DNA from: Desulfuromonadales bacterium C00003068
Lineage (GTDB): Bacteria > Desulfobacterota > Desulfuromonadia > Desulfuromonadales > Desulfuromonadaceae
Direction: 5' to 3'
Assembly (NCBI GenBank): GCA_001751155.1
Contig: MAXR01000023.1
Span: forward strand, 1 to 12,919
DNA length: 12,919 bases
Under the pieces are notes generated by a model. It had not been told where the DNA came from and searched no databases. It saw nothing but the letters and a program-made list of their open reading frames with translations. Position 1 is the stretch's first letter, and each line of letters begins with the position of its first letter. The position numbers were made by a program, and so were the translations under genes. Below, piece by piece: positions 1 through 6,575 of the stretch.

Positions 1-354
1 GTGCCACAGGATGAGCCCAAACCTGCGCGGATCGTGAAAACGGAGACAACCGCCATTGTTAAATAAAAAATCAACATGATCATGTTTTTTGGGTGGTTCA
101 TACTGTTTGAGCCAGCGTAGCGTTCCTGACATACCAAGATGAATTAGGACCGTACCACTCTCGATCGTCAATAATAAATATTTTGCTCGTCGCTCAAAAT
201 GAATAACTTTATGTTGAGCGAGAAGTTCGGGAAGTTGGCTAGGGACAGGGTAGCGTAACTTACCCTGATAAACATGAACAGTCTGGACAGACTGCCCAAC
301 AAGAAGATCTTGTAATCCATTTTTTACTGTTTCAACTTCGGGTAGTTCAGGCAT
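1..354 (-). CDS. mutM: Formamidopyrimidine-DNA glycosylase MutM/Fpg, N-terminal part (runs off left edge)
   Basis: Base-excision-repair glycosylase/AP lyase that removes 8-oxoguanine and other oxidised purines. The window holds the first 118 codons, and the frame is open to base 1. The protein starts MPELPEVETV, the family hallmark. Pro2, which becomes the N-terminal nucleophile once Met is removed, and Glu3 are present. Lys58 in RRAKYL matches the conserved catalytic-domain lysine. Met75 (LGMSG), Arg110 and Phe112 (DPRRFG) match the residues that fill the gap left by the flipped base. The helix-two-turn-helix and zinc finger should lie beyond the edge. The start is ATG at 354-352. An AGGA 9 bases upstream overlaps the TAG stop of the ychJ-like gene, and the gap between the two genes is 11 bases, so this looks like the next gene of the same operon. 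I see no damage in the visible part. The related enzyme endonuclease VIII (Nei) also begins with Pro-Glu, but the full MPELPEVET start favours MutM. Confidence 0.96.
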   Translation of the reverse strand, partial: MPELPEVETVKNGLQDLLVGQSVQTVHVYQGKLRYPVPSQLPELLAQHKVIHFERRAKYLLLTIESGTVLIHLGMSGTLRWLKQYEPPKKHDHVDFLFNNGGCLRFHDPRRFGLILWH

Positions 355-365
355 CTCAATGCATC

Positions 366-866
366 CTAAAAACAGATTCCACCCTGCTCAACATGGTCCA
401 TCGTAATCTGCTCATGCGAATCGTTAAATTCTGAGCAAGGTAACTTATGACTCTGCACATAAAGCCAAGAACCATCAATGGCTTGAAATTCTGACAATTC
501 AAAATACTCGTCATGGTTTCCTTGATAGGAGATTTTGAGATAAAACAAAACTCGTGCCCTCTGGTCTTCAACCTCTTCACTCAAAATCTTGCAGGCTTCA
601 ATACTGTAGTCACTGTCAAGAGTTGACAGACCATGCTTGATGTATTCATCCCTGTTCGGAAATTGAATTCTAAAATTTGAATCGGGGTGAAAGGTGTCAA
701 ATATAAAGCCAAAATTGTTTTTCATAAAGGCCTCGACACGTGCTTCAACGAGTTTAGCTGGAGATAGATTTTTATGTGTCGCTTGAATAATAAGATTCAA
801 ACAACATTTTTTATATTTTTTGCCACTGCCGCAGCTACATAGATCATTGCGTCCAAGTTGCTTCAT
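366..866 (-). CDS. YchJ-like SEC-C zinc-motif protein with NTF2-like domain
   Basis: Small cytoplasmic protein of 166 residues and unknown function, related to the YchJ/UPF0225 family. Residues 8-22 (DLCSCGSGKKYKKCC) form a SEC-C motif with the Cys-x-Cys-x8-Cys-Cys zinc ligands at 10, 12, 21 and 22. This motif is best known from the SecA C-terminus. Residues about 33-145 resemble the YchJ middle domain, an NTF2-like fold, with the pattern A-x-L-V-x-A-R-x-x-A-F, a 'TFHPDS' segment and a 'DGSWLYV' strand. E. coli YchJ has SEC-C motifs at both ends, whereas here only the N-terminal one is seen and the C-terminus is a plain tail. I chose ATG at 866-864. A TTG codon directly before it (869) would add one residue and has no better Shine-Dalgarno; upstream there is only a weak A-rich AAAGAA. 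The gene lies 12 bases after the permease stop and 11 before mutM. The function is not known, and a SecA-linked role cannot be inferred from the motif alone. Confidence 0.88.
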   Translation of the reverse strand: MKQLGRNDLCSCGSGKKYKKCCLNLIIQATHKNLSPAKLVEARVEAFMKNNFGFIFDTFHPDSNFRIQFPNRDEYIKHGLSTLDSDYSIEACKILSEEVEDQRARVLFYLKISYQGNHDEYFELSEFQAIDGSWLYVQSHKLPCSEFNDSHEQITMDHVEQGGICF

Positions 867-878
867 CAAGTGTTCTTT

Positions 879-1712
879 CTATTTATTGAGTCGCGGGTCG
901 AGGGCGTCACGCACCCCTTCCCCAAGTAAATTATAGCCTAAGACCGTAATCAATATAGCCAGACCAGGAAAAACAGAGAGCCACCAGGCTGTACCAAGTG
1001 TTTGTTTGCCAGCAATCAGCATGTTCCCCCATGAAGGGGTTGGTGGCTGCACGCCAATGCCAAGGAATGATAATGCGCTCTCGGTTAAGATCGCTCCCGC
1101 AATACCTAGAGCGGCGGACACGAGTACCGGTGAGAGAGCATTGGGTAAAATATGTCGTAAAATGATCCGAGCATCGCTTGCACCGAGTGAACGGATCGCC
1201 AAAACAAATTCTCGTTCACGTAATGATAAAAACTCAGCTCGCACCAATCGTGCAACGCCCATCCATCCAGTAAGACCAATAATGATCATAATATTCCAAA
1301 TAGATGGTTCTAAAAAAGCAATGACAGCGAGAATCAAAAAGAATGATGGAAAGCAGAGCATGATATCGACAAATCTCATAACGACAATGTCAACCCAACC
1401 ACCATAATAGCCAGCAATCGCACCCAAAACAATCCCCACAGCGGTTGCAATCCCTACGGCAACAAAACCGACCAGCAAGGAGATCCTTGCGCCATAGGCG
1501 ATGCGTGAGAATACATCTCTGCCAAGATCGTCAGTACCAAGCCATGAAGCAACACTTGGTGGTTCAAGTTGGCGTGAAATATCGACAAAACCAGGATCCG
1601 GTGCAATGATGGGTGCCATGATAGCTAACACAAACATCAGACACACCATCAAACCGCCAGCGAGGGCCATTTTGTTATGTAAAATTCGGTGCCAAAAGTC
1701 TGTGCGAGCCAT
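879..1712 (-). CDS. DppC/OppC-family ABC transporter permease (peptide/nickel type)
   Basis: Inner-membrane subunit of a binding-protein-dependent ABC importer of the dipeptide/oligopeptide/nickel class, 277 residues. Residues about 5-40 form the OppC N-terminal segment with the first membrane helix (18-37). The family motif WLGTDDLGRDVFSR is at 57-70. Further hydrophobic helices lie near 78-101, 115-134, 138-155, 195-215 and 246-266, six in total as expected. The cytoplasmic coupling loop (EAA loop) is at 167-193, with the conserved SLGAS and RHILPNAL. The usual E-A-A triplet reads L-A-I here. The start ATG at 1712-1710 has a good AGGGA 7 bases upstream, and the gene follows the apgM-family stop by 15 bases. 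No DppB-type partner, ATPase or binding protein is in the window, and both neighbours are unrelated genes, so the substrate cannot be assigned. The reading frame is intact and conserved, which argues against decay. Confidence 0.93.
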   Translation of the reverse strand: MARTDFWHRILHNKMALAGGLMVCLMFVLAIMAPIIAPDPGFVDISRQLEPPSVASWLGTDDLGRDVFSRIAYGARISLLVGFVAVGIATAVGIVLGAIAGYYGGWVDIVVMRFVDIMLCFPSFFLILAVIAFLEPSIWNIMIIIGLTGWMGVARLVRAEFLSLREREFVLAIRSLGASDARIILRHILPNALSPVLVSAALGIAGAILTESALSFLGIGVQPPTPSWGNMLIAGKQTLGTAWWLSVFPGLAILITVLGYNLLGEGVRDALDPRLNK

Positions 1713-1719
1713 ACATCAA

Positions 1720-1724
1720 TCCCT
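1720..1724 (-). promoter_or_regulatory. Ribosome binding site of the ABC permease gene
   Basis: AGGGA on the minus strand, 7 bases before ATG 1712-1710. It supports this start and lies entirely within the 15-base gap after the apgM-family stop codon. Confidence 0.7.
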
Positions 1725-1727
1725 GTG

Positions 1728-2948
1728 CTAATTGTTTTGTTCGAGTAACTGAGTTAAGAGCGTATGGCCAAGGTCACACTTAATCCCTGTACTTTTTGCG
1801 TCTTTTTCGCAATAGCCAAGACCTTGAGTCATTGTTGTGTTGGTCTCTGCGAGGTTATTTGCTGTGCACAAAATATAAGGTACAGGATCTTTTGTGTGGG
1901 TACGCAACGCAACAGGTGTTGGATGGTCGGGAAGAACCAGCATTCGCCAATCACCGAGTTGATCGATTGACTTTAGAATGGTTCCGACAACTTCATCATC
2001 AAAACGCTCAATTGCAGTGATCTTTTCTTTTAAGTCACCAAGATGTCCTGCTTCATCGGGAGCTTCAACGTGGACATAAACAAAATCATGATCTTTTAGT
2101 GTTTCAATGGCAGCATTAGCTTTGCCAACATAGTTTGTATCAAGGTACCCGGTGGCACCAGGAACATCAATAATATCAAGTCCAGCGTAAATACCGATCC
2201 CTTTGATGAGGTCGACAGCTGAAATAACGGCACCTGTTAATCCAAATTTATCTTTGTATGTTTCCATTTGCGGTGCACGGCCGTGGCCCCACAACCAAAT
2301 TGAATTGGCTAAGGCTTTTCCCTCCGTACGCCGTTGAACATTTACCGGATGATTACTAAGTAGCATTTGCGCCGAGTTGATCAAGTCTGCCAGCACTTCA
2401 GCACCCTCACCTTTGGGTAAATACTCTTCAATGCTTTGATCGATAATGTCATGCGGAGGGGTAAATGACATGGTATCTTTGCCGTTACGCCAAACTAAAA
2501 GATGGCGATAAGATACTCCGGCATGAAATTCAAAATTATCGTCCCCTAGTTCTTGCTGCAGGGTTTCAATAATACGCGTTCCCTCTTCGGTACTGATATG
2601 CCCAGCAGAGAAATCAGACATATATAACTTGCCATAATTATAGACAATATCGACAAGATTCAGTCTAAACGCAACATCGTTTGGCCCAAGATTAACCCCC
2701 ATGCTGGCGGCTTCCAAGGGTGATCGTCCCGTATAACAACGTGATGTGTCATAGCCAAAAACGGTGAGATTTGCTACGTCGCTGCCAGGATGGAATCCCT
2801 CAGGAACGGTTTCAACTAACCCTAGCTGTCCATGAACAGCTAAACGATCCATGTTTGGAGTTTTAGCGTAATCTAGGGGAGTTTTACCTTCAAGCTCTTC
2901 AAGTGGTTCGTCAGCCATCCCGTCACCAAGTAGTACCAAATACTTCAT
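1728..2948 (-). CDS. apgM: ApgM-family cofactor-independent phosphoglycerate mutase / proposed homoserine kinase
   Basis: Member of the archaeal-type 2,3-bisphosphoglycerate-independent phosphoglycerate mutase family (COG3635, alkaline phosphatase superfamily), 406 residues, the usual size. Metal-binding and catalytic features in order: Asp9 in LLGDGMAD, the nucleophile Ser56 in HPGSDVAN, Asp298 and His302 in APDEAGH, Asp341-His342 in LPDHPTP, and His351 in RTHTKDP. The segments GKTPLDYAKTPNMDRLA (21-37) and YTGRSPLEAASMG (72-84) are typical. As a mutase it would interconvert 3- and 2-phosphoglycerate in glycolysis and gluconeogenesis. A bacterial subgroup of this family, common in Geobacter-like and sulfate-reducing bacteria, has been proposed to act as a substitute homoserine kinase (TIGR02535), and the N-terminal wording here looks closer to that subgroup. 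Sequence alone does not decide between the two. ATG at 2948 has a clear GAGG 5 bases upstream. The gap to xerD upstream is 35 bases, the largest in this gene block. Confidence 0.93.
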   Translation of the reverse strand: MKYLVLLGDGMADEPLEELEGKTPLDYAKTPNMDRLAVHGQLGLVETVPEGFHPGSDVANLTVFGYDTSRCYTGRSPLEAASMGVNLGPNDVAFRLNLVDIVYNYGKLYMSDFSAGHISTEEGTRIIETLQQELGDDNFEFHAGVSYRHLLVWRNGKDTMSFTPPHDIIDQSIEEYLPKGEGAEVLADLINSAQMLLSNHPVNVQRRTEGKALANSIWLWGHGRAPQMETYKDKFGLTGAVISAVDLIKGIGIYAGLDIIDVPGATGYLDTNYVGKANAAIETLKDHDFVYVHVEAPDEAGHLGDLKEKITAIERFDDEVVGTILKSIDQLGDWRMLVLPDHPTPVALRTHTKDPVPYILCTANNLAETNTTMTQGLGYCEKDAKSTGIKCDLGHTLLTQLLEQNN

Positions 2949-2953
2949 AAATT

Positions 2954-2957
2954 CCTC
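2954..2957 (-). promoter_or_regulatory. Ribosome binding site of the apgM-family gene
   Basis: GAGG on the minus strand, 5 bases before ATG 2948-2946. It is one of the clearest Shine-Dalgarno sites in the block and sits in the 35-base xerD/apgM gap. Confidence 0.7.
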
Positions 2958-2983
2958 ATTGAAAAAACAATACAGCCCTCAAG

Positions 2984-3898
2984 TTAACGACGAGGGTGAA
3001 ATTGTTTGTGGATTTTTTTAATATGTTCACATGATACATGGGTATAAATTTGCGTGGTGGTAATATCTACATGACCCAACAGTGTTTGTACAACGCGTAA
3101 ATCAGCACCATTCTCCAGTAGATGGGTTGCAAATGAGTGTCGTAATGTATGTGGGGTGACCTTTTTGGTGATTCCCGCCTGAATTGCACGACGTTTTATC
3201 ATCTTCCAGAACCCTTGACGTGTCAAGCCATTGCCTGAACGGTTTAAGAAAACATAACCACTATCCTCTTTTTTTACCGTTTTAGGCTGGCCAAGTATCG
3301 GCCTGACCTGCTCCATATAAAAGATCAGACATTCAATCGCTACTTCACCGACAGGTACAATGCGTTGCTTACTTCCCTTACCAAAAGTGCGCAAATAACC
3401 ACTGGTTAAATGCAGATCAGCATGACGTAAACTAATAAGTTCCGAGACACGTAAGCCCGTAGCATAAAGCAATTCTAGCATGGCTTTATCACGTCTTGTT
3501 AATGGTTGTCCATCATCGAATAGATCTAAAAGTGTATCTACCTCTTCGACACTTAATGTGTCAGGTAAGGTTTTTAAGATTTTCGGAGTTTCAATATGGC
3601 TTAAAGGGTTGTGATTGACAATCCCTTCATTGATCGAAAACTTATGAAATCCACGCAAGGAGGATAAAACTCGCGCTCGACTTCTAACTCCTACACCTTG
3701 ATTTTTTAATTGGCTAAAAAATGCAATAACGTGTCGCTCAGTGATCCGTTCAAATGTTGAAATTGATTGATTACTTAAAAAATCGAGATACTGAAAAAGA
3801 TCACGCGCGTATGATTCTAAAGTATTGGCAGCAAAACCTCGTTCAATCGTTAGATAGTTGAGGAATAGATCGCTGGTATTCTCAAGTTGATTACTCAC
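2984..3898 (-). CDS. xerD: Tyrosine recombinase XerD
   Basis: Site-specific recombinase that, with XerC, acts at the chromosomal dif site to resolve chromosome dimers at division; 304 residues, a normal length. The N-terminal SAM-like core-binding domain covers about 8-93 and the catalytic domain about 112-295. All six active-site residues are present: Arg150 (ATGLRVSEL), Lys174 (GKGSKQR), His250 and Arg253 (HTLRHSFATHLL), His276 (LLGHVDI) and the nucleophile Tyr285 (TTQIYTHV). XerD is preferred over XerC because of the LTRQGFWKMIKRRA segment, ADLRVVQTLLGH and the C-terminal HKQFHPRR, which closely match E. coli XerD. Translation starts at GTG 3898-3896, inside the last codons of glnD (8-base overlap), with GGAAGAG just upstream. 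A mobile-element integrase is unlikely, because the gene sits in a housekeeping operon with no repeats or att-like sites. Confidence 0.95.
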   Translation of the reverse strand: MSNQLENTSDLFLNYLTIERGFAANTLESYARDLFQYLDFLSNQSISTFERITERHVIAFFSQLKNQGVGVRSRARVLSSLRGFHKFSINEGIVNHNPLSHIETPKILKTLPDTLSVEEVDTLLDLFDDGQPLTRRDKAMLELLYATGLRVSELISLRHADLHLTSGYLRTFGKGSKQRIVPVGEVAIECLIFYMEQVRPILGQPKTVKKEDSGYVFLNRSGNGLTRQGFWKMIKRRAIQAGITKKVTPHTLRHSFATHLLENGADLRVVQTLLGHVDITTTQIYTHVSCEHIKKIHKQFHPRR

Positions 3899-6572
3899 TG
3901 AGCTCTTCCAATATGGTTCGTTTTAGTTCTTCACACTTTTCATTGTCCACCAGTTTATGACCAAAAATATCTTGCACATAAAAGGTATCCCCAGCGCGAT
4001 CGCCTTTTGTCGTAATTTTCGAAACACCAATATAAAGACCAAAGTTTTTAAAGCTATTCGTCATTTGATACAATAAGCCAACTTTGTCTTTCGTGGTAAT
4101 ATCGATAACGGTATATTCATTTGAAACATCATTATCAATGTCGACACGAGGTGCGCTAGTTGGTACATTATGCGAAAGATCAAGCAGTGACCGTTCACTC
4201 TTGTTGACCAAGTCTTCGACAAATTCTCGTCCTTCAAGAACTGCGTTGAGATTATCCTCAATGGTCTTCCATTTTCTTTCATCGTCGTAGATGTTCCCAT
4301 CAACTCCAACCTGTAAAATATCTATAGCAATACCATTTTTTTGCGTAAATATTTGCGCACCGAGGATATTCACCTTATTCGATGCCATCACTCCAGAAAT
4401 TTTAGTGAACAAACCCGGGATATCAACCGTAGAGATGATCACTTCGGTAAAACATTTTTCGTGATTATGAACCACCTTCATGGCTAAAGGAGCTTCTTTA
4501 CGGTCAAGAATCACTTTAATATGTACCGCAATCTCAACGGACCAATACGACATAAGGTAGCGGGTGGAAAAATTGCGTAAACACTCACGAATATCCTTTA
4601 GTTGATATTCATCACTGAGAAGTTTCACCACTTTGCGCTTTCGGAGGCGAATTTTATCGGAAGATTTATCAGCGATAAAATTACCCTTTTCGAGAACGAT
4701 GTAACTTTTTTCATACAACTCTTCTAGTAAAAAACCCTTCCATTCTGACCAAACATCGGGACCAACCGATTTGATGTCGCTAAAGGTCAACAAATAGAGC
4801 ATTTTGAGGTTTTCACTACTCGCCATCTTCTGTGAAAATTTCGAGATCAAATGGGGATCATTGAGGTCACGCCGCTGTGAAGTGTGGGCCATTTGCAGAT
4901 GGTTTAAAACAAGGAATTCAAGTCGCTTAGTAGCCTCTTTACCCAAACCCATTCGCCGCGAAATAGTCGGAATCATTGCTGCACCTTTTTCGCAATGATT
5001 ATGCCCCTCCCCTTTGCCGACATCGTGCAGCATGACGGCTAAAATCATCAATTCAGGCTTCTCAATTTCATTTGATATGCGAGTTAGTAGCTGTTTTTTT
5101 TCTGCATACACCCCTTGCCATAGCCGATCTATCTCTTTTACGGCAAAAAGAGTGTGCGTATCAACGGTATAAATATGGTATGCGTCATGCTGAACTTGGC
5201 AATAAATTCTTTTAAATTCAGGAAGGTAGTGATTTAAAAAGAGGAGGTGATGCATTTGAGATAAAATGTCATAAACCCCTTTTTTGTAGCGCAGAATGTC
5301 AAGAAAGGTCTCATTTACAAATCTCGACCGCCGAAAACGATCATTAATTCGGTGTAGGTTGTGGCGGATCTCGGTTTTAACCTTCAGGCTTAATTTAATA
5401 CGTTGTCGTTGTATTAGTTGAAATGCTTTCATCATCATTTCTGGTGATTCACAGAATAAGTTATCGTTGACCAAGTGCAGTTCACCTCGCAGAGCAAAGA
5501 AACCATCTTCAATGTTTCTGCGACGTAAATAACCAACTAATCCGTGGCCATCATTTTCACGATTTGCAGCACGTGAAATAAGTGTTGAGGTCAAGTGTTC
5601 TACGCGTGTTGCAGCTTCATAGTAATCTTGCATAAACTGTTCGACAGCTAATGATTTCTTGTTTTTTTTGTAGCCAAGAAATTGTGCGATCTGTTCCTGC
5701 TGTTCGAAGTGCAGTTGTTCGTTTTTGCGTGGTGAGAGATAATGAAGTTCGTTGCGAATGCGCCATAAATAATCGAGAGAGGTTATAAACTCATGTTCCT
5801 CCTGCTCAGTCATGATCCCTTTAATGACAAGCCCTCTTAACGAGTCAACCTTATACTTAACTTTTGAAATCCAAAGGGTCGTATGAAGATCACGTAAGCC
5901 ACCCTCACCCTCTTTGATATTGGGTTCCAGCAAATAAACCGTGGAGCCATATTTTTCGATACGATTACGATGCTCGATCATTTTATCGCGAATAAAATGA
6001 CGGCTATTGTTTTTAACAATAAGTGGAACGACGCGCTGCGAATAATCATCATACAGTTCGTGGTCGCCATAAACATAGCGTGAATCTAACAGCGAAGTGC
6101 ACGCCGTTAAATCCTTATTGGCAATTTCAACACACGAGGATTCGTTGCGCACACTGTGACCGACATCTAAACCTAAGTCCCATAACAGGTAAAGCATCCG
6201 CTCTGATAGCTTGAGGATAAATGCACTGTCAGGGTCATTAACATAAAACATCAGATCAATATCGGAGCGCGGATTCATTTCAGATCGACCATAGCCGCCG
6301 ATGGCGATAAGAGTACACGGAACATGATCGGTAAAATCAACGGTGCAAAAGTCATACAACATTGCAATCAATGCGTCTGTTAATTGTGTTAAGCTTTTGA
6401 CGGTTTGAGTTCCCGAAGCCCCATTTTGATGCTGAGCTTGGATCACGTTTTGGTGGTGTAACAAAAAACCACTCGCACGTTCTAAAAAAATAGCCCGATT
6501 CTGATCAAAATCATGCTCTAAACGCGCTTCAGCTATGGTTTTAGTAAGCGTATCGTTGCTAATTGAAAACAC
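3891..6572 (-). CDS. glnD: Bifunctional [protein-PII] uridylyltransferase/uridylyl-removing enzyme GlnD
   Basis: Cytoplasmic nitrogen sensor that uridylylates PII proteins when glutamine is low and removes UMP when it is high, thereby steering glutamine synthetase activity and Ntr transcription. It has 893 residues, the normal family size. The nucleotidyltransferase domain (about 60-230) carries GGYGRSEMNPRSDIDLMF at 92-109, with the metal-binding Asp104/Asp106. The GlnD linker motif GEGGLRDLH is at 222-230. The HD hydrolase domain (about 470-590) has His473 and LHDVGKGEGHNH at 515-526. Two ACT domains follow, about 709-785 (DIPGLFTKISGVMA) and 821-893 (KDKVGLLYQMTNSF), the glutamine-binding part in the family. 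All parts needed for both activities are visible. The start is GTG at 6572-6570, with GGAG 9 bases upstream inside the end of the amidase gene. The gap after the amidase stop is 3 bases, and the 3' end overlaps xerD. Confidence 0.97.
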   Translation of the reverse strand: MFSISNDTLTKTIAEARLEHDFDQNRAIFLERASGFLLHHQNVIQAQHQNGASGTQTVKSLTQLTDALIAMLYDFCTVDFTDHVPCTLIAIGGYGRSEMNPRSDIDLMFYVNDPDSAFILKLSERMLYLLWDLGLDVGHSVRNESSCVEIANKDLTACTSLLDSRYVYGDHELYDDYSQRVVPLIVKNNSRHFIRDKMIEHRNRIEKYGSTVYLLEPNIKEGEGGLRDLHTTLWISKVKYKVDSLRGLVIKGIMTEQEEHEFITSLDYLWRIRNELHYLSPRKNEQLHFEQQEQIAQFLGYKKNKKSLAVEQFMQDYYEAATRVEHLTSTLISRAANRENDGHGLVGYLRRRNIEDGFFALRGELHLVNDNLFCESPEMMMKAFQLIQRQRIKLSLKVKTEIRHNLHRINDRFRRSRFVNETFLDILRYKKGVYDILSQMHHLLFLNHYLPEFKRIYCQVQHDAYHIYTVDTHTLFAVKEIDRLWQGVYAEKKQLLTRISNEIEKPELMILAVMLHDVGKGEGHNHCEKGAAMIPTISRRMGLGKEATKRLEFLVLNHLQMAHTSQRRDLNDPHLISKFSQKMASSENLKMLYLLTFSDIKSVGPDVWSEWKGFLLEELYEKSYIVLEKGNFIADKSSDKIRLRKRKVVKLLSDEYQLKDIRECLRNFSTRYLMSYWSVEIAVHIKVILDRKEAPLAMKVVHNHEKCFTEVIISTVDIPGLFTKISGVMASNKVNILGAQIFTQKNGIAIDILQVGVDGNIYDDERKWKTIEDNLNAVLEGREFVEDLVNKSERSLLDLSHNVPTSAPRVDIDNDVSNEYTVIDITTKDKVGLLYQMTNSFKNFGLYIGVSKITTKGDRAGDTFYVQDIFGHKLVDNEKCEELKRTILEELSE
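3903..3909 (-). promoter_or_regulatory. Ribosome binding site of xerD inside glnD
   Basis: GGAAGAG on the minus strand lies within the final glnD codons, 4 bases before GTG 3898-3896. It supports the non-ATG start and the 8-base overlap, and suggests xerD is translated by ribosomes finishing glnD. Confidence 0.65.
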
Positions 6573-6575
6573 GAA

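Noticed and set aside
356..580. Minus-strand frame of 74 codons overlapping the start of mutM and the end of the ychJ-like gene
   Set aside because: It is an alternative frame of the YchJ-like gene, which has a recognisable SEC-C motif; the overlapping frame has no family features.
1006..1407. Plus-strand open frame of 133 codons
   Set aside because: It lies wholly antisense to the well-supported ABC permease, has no recognisable domain and no matching ribosome site. Other short plus-strand frames over apgM, glnD, mutS and lepA were rejected for the same reasons.
2949..2983. xerD/apgM gap considered as a terminator or promoter site
   Set aside because: Only a 4-bp ATTG/CAAT stem around a T-run is visible, and the rest is the apgM ribosome site; 35 bases leave little room for a promoter.
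2984..3898. Tyrosine recombinase as a sign of an integrated element
   Set aside because: The sequence matches XerD through its C-terminus and is embedded by overlap in a housekeeping operon; no tRNA gene, att-like repeat or phage gene is nearby.
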